From Kurthia zopfii (lineage in GTDB: Bacteria > Bacillota > Bacilli > Bacillales_A > Planococcaceae), in the NCBI RefSeq assembly GCF_003143955.1, contig NZ_QFVS01000029.1, forward strand, positions 1-39,718: a stretch of DNA of 39,718 nt, read 5' to 3'. The notes beneath the pieces were generated by a model. It worked only from the letters and a program-made list of their open reading frames with translations. It had not been told where the DNA came from and made no database searches. Shown one piece after another: positions 1-8,085 of this stretch (the stretch's first letter is position 1; each line of letters opens with the position of its first letter). Both the position numbers and the translations under genes were made by a program.

Positions 1-126
1 GATTTAGAGCCAAAATACTATTAGCAATCAAGTATAAGAAGGTTGGTTTACATCTGGGCTGAATTAAAAAAAGGTGAATGAAATTGAAAATCCAATTTCA
101 TTCACCCCAACATTTGACACAGAGCC
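1..126 (-). mobile_element. Possible end of an ISL3-like insertion sequence
   Basis: Read on the minus strand from 126, the sequence begins GGCTCTGTGTCAAATGTTGG, which resembles terminal inverted repeats of ISL3-family elements (GGCTCTnTGTCAA... type). It continues into a 14-bp inverted repeat at 73-106. The DNA just outside the putative end (127 onward) is very T-rich, in line with the AT-rich 8-bp targets of that family. No transposase is visible; it would lie left of the window. The family assignment rests on memory of the terminal motif only, so this is tentative. Confidence 0.35.
73..106. repeat. 14-bp perfect inverted repeat (hairpin)
   Basis: GGTGAATGAAATTG (73-86) and its reverse complement (93-106) flank a 6-nt loop. 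The T-run on the plus strand starts only about 22 nt later, so it is not a standard terminator in that direction. On the minus strand it is followed by TTTTTTTAATTC, so it could terminate transcription running leftward. It may equally be subterminal structure of the putative insertion sequence. Confidence 0.6.
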
Positions 127-183
127 TCTTTTTTTATTTTCTCGGAAAAAAGATGAAAATTCAGAATATTTCACTTAATCCTA

Positions 184-212
184 TTGTATTACTCGGTCAT
201 ACATGGTAAAAT
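184..212 (+). promoter_or_regulatory. Sigma-A promoter of the metI-metC transcript
   Basis: TTGTAT (184-189), a 17-nt spacer and TAAAAT (207-212). The predicted start near 219 lies about 30 nt before the riboswitch aptamer. Confidence 0.55.
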
Positions 213-249
213 TCCAATAAATGACGTATTACCTACAAACTTAATAGAT

Positions 250-350
250 TTCTTATCAAGAGAGATGGAGGGAAATGGCCCTATGAAATCTCAGCAACCT
301 CCTCACGGAAAGGTGCTAAATCCAAAAGACATGGTCTTTAGAGATAAGAA
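250..350 (+). promoter_or_regulatory. SAM-I riboswitch (S-box) aptamer
   Basis: All S-box landmarks are present. P1 is TTCTTATC (250-257) paired with GATAAGAA (343-350). The conserved core reads AGAGATGGAGGGA, then TGGCCC with TATGAAATCTCAGCAACC, then AGGTGCTAAATCC. S-adenosylmethionine binding stabilises P1. This sits upstream of two methionine-biosynthesis genes, which are the usual S-box targets. An open frame crosses this region but is not a gene. Confidence 0.95.
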
Positions 351-399
351 GGAAACTCGGAAATTGAGTTCTCTTCTTATATAGAAGGGAACTTTTTTT
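344..399 (+). terminator. Riboswitch antiterminator and intrinsic terminator
   Basis: Two mutually exclusive hairpins are readable. Antiterminator: ATAAGAAGGAAACTC (344-358) pairs with GAGTTCTCTTCTTAT (366-380) with one weak step, and uses the 3' strand of P1. Terminator: GTTCTCTTCT (368-377) pairs with AGAAGGGAAC (383-392), followed by seven T (393-399). With SAM bound, P1 forms, the antiterminator cannot, and transcription stops. With low SAM, transcription reads through into metI. Confidence 0.9.
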
Positions 400-422
400 A
401 TATTATAAAAAGGATGATGAAG

Positions 423-1544
423 ATGACAAAAATCGAAACTTTATTAACTCAAGTAGGTACACGTACTGATGAAAAAACGGGGGCAATTAACACACCTATT
501 TATTTATCGACCGCTTATCGTCATGCGGGATTAGGAGAGTCGACGGGCTATGATTACACGCGTACGAAGAATCCGACGCGCACCGTATTAGAAGATGAAT
601 TCGCAAAACTTGAATTTGGGGATGATTGTTTTGCCTGTAGTAGCGGTATGGCCGCCGTTCATCTAGTACTATCACTTTTCAAAAGTGGCGATACCATTCT
701 TTATCCAGAAGACTTATATGGTGGCACATATCGATTAGCAACGCAGTATGAAACACAGTATGGTATTCGAGCAATTTTCAATGATTTCTCGGATTTCGAC
801 GTTTTAGAAAAACAAATCATGACGGAGAAACCGCAAGCGCTATTAATTGAAACGCCGACAAATCCATTAATGCAGGAAATTCCAATTGAAAAATGCGCTG
901 AACTTGCGAAGAAATACGATTTACTCCTTATTGTCGATAACACATTTTTAACGCCCTACTACCAACGTCCAATTGAACTCGGCGCACATATTGTCATTCA
1001 TAGTGGCACAAAATATATTGGTGGACATAATGACGTATTGGCAGGGTTAGTCGTATCAAAAGGCGCTGAATTAGGCGAAAAACTCTTTAAACAACATAAC
1101 GCCATTGGCATGACACTCTCCCCTTTTGACAGCTGGCTCTTACTGCGAGGTTTGAAAACATTGCATTTACGTATGAAGCAACACACGCTCAACGCGAAAG
1201 AAATGGTCGCATTTTTAGAAAATAGCCCACTTGTCAAAGATGTCCTTTATGCGGGACTTGGGGGCATGGTGTCATTCCGACTTCAATCGGGCGCGATGAT
1301 TGCTCCATTCTTAAAAAACTTACAACTGATCGCCTTCGCTGAAAGTTTAGGTGGCGTTGAATCCTTTATTACGTATCCAACAACACAAACACACGCGGAT
1401 ATTCCTGAACATATTCGAATCGAACGTGGTGTCGATGATGCATTATTACGCTTTTCAGTCGGAATTGAAGAAGCTGAAGATTTATTAGCGGATTTACAAC
1501 AAGTATTTAAAACTTTAGAAAACGAGGTACTCATCAATGACTAA
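423..1544 (+). CDS. metI: Cystathionine gamma-synthase / O-acetylhomoserine (thiol)-lyase
   Basis: A PLP enzyme of the Cys/Met-metabolism family. It condenses an acylated homoserine with cysteine to cystathionine (MetI-type enzymes can also use sulfide), in the cytoplasm. The PLP lysine lies in HSGTKYIGGHND (residue 200 counted from the ATG at 414). The YGGTYR loop, TPTNPLMQ and the C-terminal SLGGVESFITYP are typical of the family. About 373 residues is the normal length. Three ATGs occur in frame at 414, 417 and 423; 423 best fits the AAAAAGG site. It overlaps metC by 8 nt (ATGACTAA), so the two are translationally coupled. It is controlled by the SAM-I riboswitch directly upstream. Close to B. 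subtilis MetI in sequence as far as I recall it. Confidence 0.93.
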   Translation: MTKIETLLTQVGTRTDEKTGAINTPIYLSTAYRHAGLGESTGYDYTRTKNPTRTVLEDEFAKLEFGDDCFACSSGMAAVHLVLSLFKSGDTILYPEDLYGGTYRLATQYETQYGIRAIFNDFSDFDVLEKQIMTEKPQALLIETPTNPLMQEIPIEKCAELAKKYDLLLIVDNTFLTPYYQRPIELGAHIVIHSGTKYIGGHNDVLAGLVVSKGAELGEKLFKQHNAIGMTLSPFDSWLLLRGLKTLHLRMKQHTLNAKEMVAFLENSPLVKDVLYAGLGGMVSFRLQSGAMIAPFLKNLQLIAFAESLGGVESFITYPTTQTHADIPEHIRIERGVDDALLRFSVGIEEAEDLLADLQQVFKTLENEVLIND

Positions 1545-2712
1545 AACGGAACATCAAGAAACTACACTGATTACAGGCTCTACAAAACATGATTATGAAG
1601 TGAAAACGGGTGCGGTCAATGTCCCCATCTATGCTTCATCCACTTTTGATCAACAGTCTTTCGATTCATTCGGGCCATTCGACTATAGTCGTTCTGGCAA
1701 CCCGACGAGAGATGCGCTTGAAAAAACGATTGCTCAACTTGAAAGTGGAACGCGCGGATTTGCATTCGCATCAGGTATTGGCGCAATTTCTGCCGCGTTG
1801 CTTACATTGAGCGCTGGCGATCATATTGTCGTAACAAATGAAGTGTATGGCGGAACCTATCGCCTAGTGACGACTATTTTACCTCGTTTTGGCATTACGC
1901 ATAGTTTTGCGGATTTCACAGATGTTGATGCAATTGAAAACGCCATACGCCCCGAAACAAAGGTATTATATGCTGAAACACCAGCCAACCCATTGTTGAG
2001 TATTACAGACTTGAATGCGGTTATTGCATTAGCGAAGAAATATGATGTGAAAACATTCGTCGATAATACGTTTATGACCCCCCTTTACCAAAAGCCTTTA
2101 GACTTAGGGGCAGATGTCGTCTTGCATAGTGCGACAAAATTCCTCGGTGGGCATAGTGAAGTGATTGCCGGCCTAGCTGTTACGAAAGATGAAACACTCG
2201 GCAATGCAATTTATACAATTCAAAATGGACTTGGCGGAATGTTGAGTCCACATGATAGTTTTTCAATCATTCAAGGTATTAAAACTCTATCGGCTCGAAT
2301 GGAATTATCGTCAAAAAACGCGTTGAAAATCGCACAGTTTTTACAACAGCAAGATGATGTACTAGACGTTTACTACCCAGGATTACCTTCACATCCAGGC
2401 TATAAAACACATCAAGCGCAATGTACTTCTGCAGGTGCAGTTCTATCATTCAAATTACCAGATCGCGCATTTACAAAAGCGTTTGTAGAAGCAATGCAAG
2501 TTCCGATTTTCGCCGTAAGCCTTGGTGGCGTTGAATCTATCCTGTCATACCCTGCTACTATGAGCCACGCAGCCATTCCACAAGCTGAACGTGAAAAACG
2601 CGGCATCACAGATGGTTTACTAAGACTTTCTGTTGGCTTGGAAAATGTGTCCGACCTAATCGCCGACCTCTCGCAAGCGTTAGAAGTCGCAAGTTCGGTT
2701 TATACGAAGTAA
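1537..2712 (+). CDS. metC: Cystathionine beta-lyase
   Basis: PLP-dependent lyase converting cystathionine to homocysteine, pyruvate and ammonia, the step after MetI. It is paralogous to MetI: YSRSGNPTRDAL, NEVYGGTYRLV, the PLP lysine K201 in HSATKFLGGHSEV, and SLGGVESILSYP. Length 391 is normal. The start overlaps the metI stop by 8 nt and has GAGG (1524-1527) nine bases upstream, inside metI. The pair MetI-MetC gives a complete transsulfuration route from cysteine to homocysteine, co-regulated by SAM. MetC, MetB and MdeA families are hard to separate by eye; order and riboswitch favour MetC. Confidence 0.9.
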   Translation: MTKTEHQETTLITGSTKHDYEVKTGAVNVPIYASSTFDQQSFDSFGPFDYSRSGNPTRDALEKTIAQLESGTRGFAFASGIGAISAALLTLSAGDHIVVTNEVYGGTYRLVTTILPRFGITHSFADFTDVDAIENAIRPETKVLYAETPANPLLSITDLNAVIALAKKYDVKTFVDNTFMTPLYQKPLDLGADVVLHSATKFLGGHSEVIAGLAVTKDETLGNAIYTIQNGLGGMLSPHDSFSIIQGIKTLSARMELSSKNALKIAQFLQQQDDVLDVYYPGLPSHPGYKTHQAQCTSAGAVLSFKLPDRAFTKAFVEAMQVPIFAVSLGGVESILSYPATMSHAAIPQAEREKRGITDGLLRLSVGLENVSDLIADLSQALEVASSVYTK

Positions 2713-2720
2713 TCAAAAAA

Positions 2721-2762
2721 GCAGTAGAACGCTCAACTTCACATCGAGTGTTCTACTGCTTT
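2721..2762. terminator. Bidirectional terminator between metC and msrB
   Basis: GCAGTAGAACGCTC (2721-2734) pairs with GAGTGTTCTACTGC (2746-2759), with A-run before and T-run after, so it serves both convergent operons. Confidence 0.85.
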
Positions 2763-2765
2763 CAA

Positions 2766-3191
2766 TTATTTAAAAAGTGATAAATATTGTTCATAGCCTT
2801 TTTCAGCAAGTTCGTCTTTTGGGATGAACTGTAAAGATGCTGAGTTGATGCAGTAGCGAAGTCCGCCACGATCAGCTGGACCATCAGGGAATACATGCCC
2901 TAAGTGTGAATCCGCTTCTTTACTTCTTACTTCCGTACGTCGCATGCCGAATCGCTCGTCAAAATTCTCTTGTAGATTGACAATCGGTTTCGAAAACGCT
3001 GGCCAGCCACAACCTGCATCGAATTTTTCAGAAGATGAGAATAATGCTTCGCCTGATACGATATCCACGTAAATGCCTTCTTCAAAGTGCTGATCAAATT
3101 CATTTTGGAAAGGTGGTTCAGTACCTTCTTCTTGTGTTACATGGAATTGCATCGGTGATAATTGTTTTAAACGATCTTCCTTATTTGCCAT
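2766..3191 (-). CDS. msrB: Peptide-methionine (R)-S-oxide reductase MsrB
   Basis: Reduces the R epimer of methionine sulfoxide in proteins, in the cytoplasm. The catalytic cysteine is C114 in [16 protein letters not shown] (C61) and the [10 protein letters not shown] motif are family hallmarks. It lacks the two CxxC zinc pairs, so it is a zinc-free type. Length 141 is normal. It overlaps the end of msrA by 11 nt and has GGGGG seven bases before ATG. Together MsrA and MsrB repair both diastereomers. Confidence 0.95.
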   Translation of the reverse strand: MANKEDRLKQLSPMQFHVTQEEGTEPPFQNEFDQHFEEGIYVDIVSGEALFSSSEKFDAGCGWPAFSKPIVNLQENFDERFGMRRTEVRSKEADSHLGHVFPDGPADRGGLRYCINSASLQFIPKDELAEKGYEQYLSLFK

Positions 3192-3717
3192 CTCTATTCC
3201 CCCAATGCTTCACTTGGAAATCTGCTCGGCCAGAACCAAGCGCATATCTCTCATAATGAACTGGATTTTTGCGGTAGTAATATTGGTGATATTCTTCCGC
3301 TATATAAAATTCCTTCGCTGCGATAATCGGCGTTACAATATTTTTATTAAATTTGCCTGAAGCTTGTAAATCCGCTTTCGACTTCTCTGCTTGGCGCTTC
3401 TGCTCATCAGAATTGTAGAAAATAGCTGTACGATACGAGCTACCTCGATCAAAGAATTGTCCACCTTCATCAGTCGGATCAATAATTCGCCAAAACTTAT
3501 CTAAAATTTTCTCATATGGGTAAATTTCTGGATCATATTCTATTTCGACAACCTCATAATGACCAGTCAAATCAAGGCATACTTCTTCGTATGTCGGATT
3601 TGGCTTATCGCCTCCAGAATAACCAGATAAAACTTTAATAATCCCTTCCTCTTTATCAAAAGGTTTTACTAAACACCAGAAACAACCACCTGCAAACATT
3701 GCTTTTTCAGTAGCCAT
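3181..3717 (-). CDS. msrA: Peptide-methionine (S)-S-oxide reductase MsrA
   Basis: Reduces the S epimer of methionine sulfoxide. The catalytic motif GGCFWC sits at residues 10-15 (C12 nucleophile), followed by SGYSGG and the [11 protein letters not shown] region. I place the start at the ATG at 3717, eight bases after AAAGGAG. An in-frame GTG at 3726 falls inside that ribosome site and is too close. Length is then 178. First gene of the msrA-msrB operon; the gap to ypmS upstream is only 18 nt, so the operon may extend back to ypmS/ypmR. Confidence 0.95.
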   Translation of the reverse strand: MATEKAMFAGGCFWCLVKPFDKEEGIIKVLSGYSGGDKPNPTYEEVCLDLTGHYEVVEIEYDPEIYPYEKILDKFWRIIDPTDEGGQFFDRGSSYRTAIFYNSDEQKRQAEKSKADLQASGKFNKNIVTPIIAAKEFYIAEEYHQYYYRKNPVHYERYALGSGRADFQVKHWGNRDGK

Positions 3718-3735
3718 CGATTTCACTCCTTTTTA

Positions 3736-4317
3736 TCAATTTTGAGGAATAATTAATTGCAACTCTATGTTATCATTTTTCAAATCAAATGTCTTCGCTT
3801 TGATATGGCCTTCCGCTAAATCGCCTAAAGGAATGTCAATTGCTGTTAAATCAATATACGCCGTTTTTTCGCTCGGTTGGATCGTTAAGAAATCCGGTAA
3901 ATCTGCACTATCGCGTACTAATTTCAATGCCGTTTGAGCTGGTATATTTAGCTTTCCAACAGAGACGTTTGTTTGATGTAAAAGTAAATTCCCATGTTCA
4001 TCAATCTCTGGATCAAAATCTAATGTTATTGGTATATTTACCCCTAATGCATCAACGTTACTCGTGATTTTCACATCATCTTCAATAGCCATTTCCACTT
4101 GTACTTTACTACCTTCTGTTGCATCAAAAATGAATTTATTCGCTAAATTTTCAAAATCCTGTGGTTTCGTCGAAATCGAGAATTCATTCCCTTTATGTTC
4201 GGTCGGCATTGGTTTTTTCATATCCGTATTCCCTGTAAATACTAATACAAGGATCGAAATAATACCTAATACGACAATTGCTAGCAATCCTAAAAATAAT
4301 ACTTTCCATTTATTCAT
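3736..4317 (-). CDS. ypmS: YpmS family membrane-anchored protein (DUF2140)
   Basis: N-terminal single membrane helix (about residues 5-28), then an extracellular domain with the YpmS pattern: FSISTKPQDFENLANKFI, then alternating beta segments, DLPDFLTIQP and DIPLGDLAEGHI. The function of this family is not established. In B. subtilis ypmS lies next to ypmR, as here. The ribosome site (GTGAG) is weak. Length 193 is typical. The family call is fairly sure; no enzymatic motif is visible. Confidence 0.8.
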   Translation of the reverse strand: MNKWKVLFLGLLAIVVLGIISILVLVFTGNTDMKKPMPTEHKGNEFSISTKPQDFENLANKFIFDATEGSKVQVEMAIEDDVKITSNVDALGVNIPITLDFDPEIDEHGNLLLHQTNVSVGKLNIPAQTALKLVRDSADLPDFLTIQPSEKTAYIDLTAIDIPLGDLAEGHIKAKTFDLKNDNIELQLIIPQN

Positions 4318-4394
4318 ATACTCACTTTTATTAAGCGTTCAAAGGATTTCAACTTAATAAAATTCTCCTCTCAAAAACACCAATCCACGTGCTA

Positions 4395-5168
4395 TTATTC
4401 TTTAATTTTTAATTTCCCATCTGAAAGCTTCTCTAAATCTGCTTTTTTCAATGTTTCAAATATGCGATTATTCATATTTCCATAGCCTTTTGCATTTGGA
4501 TGGAAGAAATCTTCACTATAAACTTGTGCATCATTTGTAATAAAGAGATCCTCAACGGGTATGAAAATACTATGTGCGTCTTTTTCGACAATTTCCTTCA
4601 TATCGCCATTCCACTCTTTTAAAATCTCTTCAAAATGTGAAGGATCATCCGTATATACAGTCAAAGGATTGTACACACCAATCGCCACAATCGGCGCTTC
4701 CTTATTTTGTTTGCGAATCAGTTGGAATATCTCGGCATAGCGCTCTTTATAAAGTGGTCTCTCTTGATCAAATGACTCTTTATTCAAGTCTGTAATATTT
4801 TCTCTTACAACTTTCATTAAGTCATTGCCACCAATTGTCAGTGTGATGAACTCTGCTTTTTTCAAAGAATCATTGACTTCACCGCTCTTTAATTGTTCGA
4901 CTAATTCATCTGATCGTCTACCTTTTTTTGCGGTTTCGATTAGATGTACGCTTTTCACGCCATCCATCTCTGTCTCCATCGAATGTGCAAATCGTCCTGC
5001 ATATCCTTGTTTCCCCTCTTCATCACCAACACCTACTGTGAGCGAGTCACCTAAAGCAACTAAATCGATTGGACGATCTTCTAAATTTTTCTCAAAAACG
5101 CCACTCGATTCTCCGCAAGCTGCTAGTAAGAAAACCGTCAGTAATGAAATGATGCCTATCTTTTTCAC
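4395..5168 (-). CDS. ypmR: YpmR-like SGNH/GDSL lipoprotein hydrolase
   Basis: A secreted lipoprotein esterase-like protein. With the GTG start at 5168 (GAGGAGG six bases upstream) the protein begins MKKIGIISLL and has a lipobox FLLAAC with C18 as the lipidated residue. SGNH blocks: block I ALGDSLTVG (nucleophile S42), block III IGGNDLM, block V DFFHPN with the catalytic Asp/His. Length 257. A longer in-frame start at 5234 lacks a ribosome site and would bury the signal peptide. It likely acts outside the membrane on an acyl or acetyl ester; the substrate is unknown. Neighbour of ypmS, as in B. subtilis. Confidence 0.85.
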   Translation of the reverse strand: MKKIGIISLLTVFLLAACGESSGVFEKNLEDRPIDLVALGDSLTVGVGDEEGKQGYAGRFAHSMETEMDGVKSVHLIETAKKGRRSDELVEQLKSGEVNDSLKKAEFITLTIGGNDLMKVVRENITDLNKESFDQERPLYKERYAEIFQLIRKQNKEAPIVAIGVYNPLTVYTDDPSHFEEILKEWNGDMKEIVEKDAHSIFIPVEDLFITNDAQVYSEDFFHPNAKGYGNMNNRIFETLKKADLEKLSDGKLKIKE

Positions 5169-5196
5169 CAAAATCCTCCTCTTACATGTTTCTGAT

Positions 5197-5236
5197 AAAA
5201 AAAAGTTGTCCTTAGGCATTTTGCGTAAAGACAACT
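5197..5236 (-). terminator. Terminator of the degV gene
   Basis: On the minus strand AGTTGTC and GACAACT (5204-5210/5230-5236) form a stem followed by seven or more T. It lies between degV and ypmR and ends degV transcripts. Confidence 0.7.
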
Positions 5237-5252
5237 CTTCTTGAAAATCGGA

Positions 5253-6092
5253 TTACTCTGTGTAATAACTGAATCCAATTGCTCCTGAGCCTGTATGTGT
5301 ACTAATGATAGGTGAAGTAAAGCCAAATTTCAATTCATCTGAATGATTTTCTTTAATAAATTCAGCTAAAGGTTCTGCCATTTTCAAGCCATTCGCATGT
5401 TCAATTCCAACACCAAGCACTTTTTTGCCTGCAGTATCTTCATTAAACTGCTTGCTCAAGTATTTTACAGCCGATTTGTAACTACGTACTTTTGATACTA
5501 AATTGTATTCGCCACCAGCAAGGTTAGCGATTGGTTTAATGTTTAGAAGTGAACCGATTAAGCTAGTCGCTTTACCGATACGTCCACCTTTTACCATGTT
5601 TTCAAGCGTATCAATAATTACGAATAAATGTGTATTTGCACGGACATGATCCAGACGCGCTACGATTTCTTCCATTGATTTTCCTGCTTGCGCCATTTTA
5701 GCCGCTTCAATTACTTGGAAACTTAATGCATAAGAGATGAAGCGAGAATCTACTACTGTAACTTTCGATTCGCTAATCGCTGCTGCAGCTTCTGCTGATT
5801 TATTCGTACCACTCATACCACCAGTCATCGTGATCACTAGAACTTCATCGCCGTCTTTTCCTAATTCATTGAATAATTCCTCAAATACGCCCACAGCGGG
5901 TTGAGAACTTTTAGGCAAATCTTTTAATGTAGCCATTTGATCTAAAAATGCTTCTGGTTTTACATCAATTCGGTCGATATATGTTTTTCCATCCATTTGA
6001 ATAGTTAAAGGGACGATATGAATATCCAAAGCCTTTACTTCTGCTTCACTAATACCACTTGTTGAATCTGTAACGATATGAATTTTACCCAT
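5253..6092 (-). CDS. DegV family fatty-acid-binding protein
   Basis: DegV-type EDD-fold protein that binds a fatty acid. In Firmicutes the family includes the FakB subunits that present fatty acids to the kinase FakA. Visible family motifs: IVTDSTSGIS at the N-terminus, TSQPAVG-like SSQPAVGVF, ITMTGGMSGTNKSA, VVDSRFIS, and MVKGGRIGKATSLIGSLLNIKP. The start at the ATG at 6092 fits AAAGGA; a GTG three codons upstream is less well placed. Length 279. No fakA is in the window, so a role as FakB is inferred from family only. Monocistronic by its own terminator. Confidence 0.88.
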   Translation of the reverse strand: MGKIHIVTDSTSGISEAEVKALDIHIVPLTIQMDGKTYIDRIDVKPEAFLDQMATLKDLPKSSQPAVGVFEELFNELGKDGDEVLVITMTGGMSGTNKSAEAAAAISESKVTVVDSRFISYALSFQVIEAAKMAQAGKSMEEIVARLDHVRANTHLFVIIDTLENMVKGGRIGKATSLIGSLLNIKPIANLAGGEYNLVSKVRSYKSAVKYLSKQFNEDTAGKKVLGVGIEHANGLKMAEPLAEFIKENHSDELKFGFTSPIISTHTGSGAIGFSYYTE

Positions 6093-6293
6093 TACTTGCA
6101 CATCCTTTGAATTCTGTATAGTTCTTTTAATGTTAAATTAGTTATCTATAACTCTATTTTACTTTCTTTTGTCATGATATACACGTGACAAATGTCAATT
6201 CTTTTTGAAGTTGTTTCATTAGATAATAATACTATCATATAAAAGACATAAATTAATCGAAATACACATAATAAATTGAAGGAGGAATGCATT

Positions 6294-6932
6294 ATGCACA
6301 GTGCAACTGAAGATTATAAAACGAAAAGAGAGGAATTATGGAATGCGATTACACACGGTCTAGGTTTTATACTAGCGATTCCAGCTCTCGTATTACTTAT
6401 TTTACAAGCGGGGACATTTAACTCTCCATTATATATGGTCAGTTTCATCGTATTCGGCATTTCAATGCTTTTACTATTTTTAGCTTCTACATTATTACAC
6501 AGTGTACCTGAAAAAATGAAGAAAGTTTGCTCGATCATCGACCATTCTTCCATTTACATTTTAATCGCAGGTACTTACACACCATTCGCTTTACTGGCAA
6601 TCGGCGGCAAACTTGGTTGGGCAATTTTCGGACTTGAATGGGGCTTTGCGATTATCGGTATTTTATTCAAATGTTTCTTCATTCATAAATATGAAGCATT
6701 GTCATTAGTATTCTACATCGCGATGGGTTGGGTCATCATCTTCGCATTCAAACCAATCGTGGCACATATTACAATGACGGGATTCTGGTTATTACTAACA
6801 GGCGGACTACTTTACACAATCGGCGCTTACTTCTATGCCAACCGTAAAATCCCTTACAATCACGCAATCTGGCATTTATTTGTACTAGGTGGTAGCGCGA
6901 TGATGTTCTTCTGTGTTATTGGTTACGTATAA
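6294..6932 (+). CDS. yplQ: Hemolysin III / PAQR-type seven-helix membrane protein
   Basis: About seven hydrophobic helices fill the protein. Conserved motifs of the hemolysin III/TrhA family are visible: NAITHGLGF, the STLLHSVP region, IDHSSIYILIAGTYTPF, and C-terminal HAIWHLFVLGGSAMMF. The conserved His and Asp residues are thought to bind a metal in related PAQR proteins. Members are linked to membrane energetics rather than true hemolysis. The start at the ATG at 6294 has AAGGAGG eight bases upstream; an upstream in-frame TTG overlaps that site and is rejected. Length 212. In B. subtilis yplQ lies in the same neighbourhood as dfrA and ypm genes. Confidence 0.88.
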   Translation: MHSATEDYKTKREELWNAITHGLGFILAIPALVLLILQAGTFNSPLYMVSFIVFGISMLLLFLASTLLHSVPEKMKKVCSIIDHSSIYILIAGTYTPFALLAIGGKLGWAIFGLEWGFAIIGILFKCFFIHKYEALSLVFYIAMGWVIIFAFKPIVAHITMTGFWLLLTGGLLYTIGAYFYANRKIPYNHAIWHLFVLGGSAMMFFCVIGYV

Positions 6933-6941
6933 ATAGGAAAA

Positions 6942-6973
6942 CGACACGCAAATGAATGCGTGTCGCTTTTTTT
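6942..6973 (+). terminator. Terminator of yplQ
   Basis: CGACACGCA (6942-6950) pairs with TGCGTGTCG (6957-6965), followed by C and seven T. It abuts the end of the convergent CAP-domain gene. Confidence 0.85.
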
Positions 6974-8030
6974 ATTTCTGTGCAAATACTTGTGTAGCTA
7001 CTGAATGATAAAAATCATTTTTACTATTTTTCACGACACCGATGCCGATGCGATTATAGCGTGCATTCAAAATATTCGCTCTATGGCCTGATGAATTCAT
7101 CCACATTTGCATATACTGACTGCCCGAACTCGCGCCTGCCGCAATATTTTCCCCTAATGCCCAATAAGGATAATTCGATTGCTGAACTAAAGTATAGAAT
7201 GGACCGTATTTTGGCGAAGTATGGCTAAAATATTTACCATCGATCATATCCGTTGAACGAATAATCGCAATTTTACTTAAAGTTTCATCTAATACGACTG
7301 GCTTTAACTGATGTTTTGCACGTTCTTTATTCACAAGTTTCAAAATTTCTGCTTGCTGTTTTTCGTCACCTTTTGTCGCATAATCATCTACAAATGCAGG
7401 ATTAGCCATCCAACCAGATGCGATTTTAATACGATTTGCTTTCGTTGAAGAAGTTGTCACTTTGTGAATACCATAAGCCGCATACTTTGAAGTACTTTTA
7501 CTTGTAGAACTTGCGTATAACTTTTCCTTCTTCCCTACATAAATATAATCCCCTACAAATCCACTCTTGATCCAATAGTTTTTTGAAGTTTTATACCAAC
7601 CAGCTGAACCTTTTTGAATTAAAGATACTTTCGTTCCCTTTTTCAATGCAGCATGTCGGCCAATACCTTTTGGTTCATCAAATTGTCTTGTTGTTTTACT
7701 TACGGTATATGATTTTGCCTTAACTGTTACTTTTCTTTTTACTGTTAAAGTTTGTTTTGATGAGACTTTTACTTTATATGTATAATAATATGTCCCTTTT
7801 TTATTCGTGTTCGCATTACCTGTTACAACGATTTTCTTCGTTACACTTTTTCCTTTAGAATCGGTCGCAGTAACCCCTTTTTTCGCATCAAAATTTGTAC
7901 CTAGTGTTACGCTCGTCGCTGTTGCACCTTTGATTTGCGCTTTAGTTGCTGCTTTCGAATCCATCTCTACTAATAAAATTGAACTAACGAGTAAAATTGC
8001 CCATGTCATATGTTTCAATACTTTTTTCAC
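6972..8030 (-). CDS. Secreted CAP-domain (SCP-like) protein with Ig-like and SH3-like modules
   Basis: Signal peptide about residues 1-28. Residues 29-104 look like a small Ig-like domain of the kind that includes GVTATDSKGK and KGTYYYTYKV. Residues 107-170 resemble an SH3-like wall-binding module with KKGTKVSLIQ and GWYKTSKNYWIKSGFVG. Residues 222-352 are a CAP domain: LVNKERAKHQLKPV, the cavity His/Glu set H270 (KYFSHTSP), E294 (ALGENIA) and H316 (SSGHRANIL). CAP proteins of bacilli are extracellular; YkwD-like members have unknown chemistry. GTG start with GGAGG eight bases upstream. Lys/Thr/Ser-rich, suggesting wall association. Confidence 0.9.
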   Translation of the reverse strand: MKKVLKHMTWAILLVSSILLVEMDSKAATKAQIKGATATSVTLGTNFDAKKGVTATDSKGKSVTKKIVVTGNANTNKKGTYYYTYKVKVSSKQTLTVKRKVTVKAKSYTVSKTTRQFDEPKGIGRHAALKKGTKVSLIQKGSAGWYKTSKNYWIKSGFVGDYIYVGKKEKLYASSTSKSTSKYAAYGIHKVTTSSTKANRIKIASGWMANPAFVDDYATKGDEKQQAEILKLVNKERAKHQLKPVVLDETLSKIAIIRSTDMIDGKYFSHTSPKYGPFYTLVQQSNYPYWALGENIAAGASSGSQYMQMWMNSSGHRANILNARYNRIGIGVVKNSKNDFYHSVATQVFAQK

Positions 8031-8046
8031 TTAAATTCCTCCATAA

Positions 8047-8085
8047 AAAAATCACTATACTACAAAAGTAGTAAAGTGATTTTTA
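8047..8085. terminator. Terminator after dfrA
   Basis: ATCACTATACTAC (8051-8063) pairs with GTAGTAAAGTGAT (8068-8080) with one mismatch. T-runs on both sides make it symmetrical; on the minus strand it terminates dfrA just upstream of the CAP gene's ribosome site. Confidence 0.75.

Noticed and set aside
184-384. 66-codon open frame beginning at the promoter
   Set aside because: It runs through the riboswitch aptamer and terminator, has no ribosome site, and its sequence is explained by RNA structure.
3718-3726. GTG start for MsrA three codons upstream
   Set aside because: It lies within the AAAGGAGTG ribosome site; the ATG at 3717 is correctly spaced.
4064-4357. 97-codon plus-strand frame opposite ypmS
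   Set aside because: It is antisense to a recognisable gene and lacks a ribosome site.
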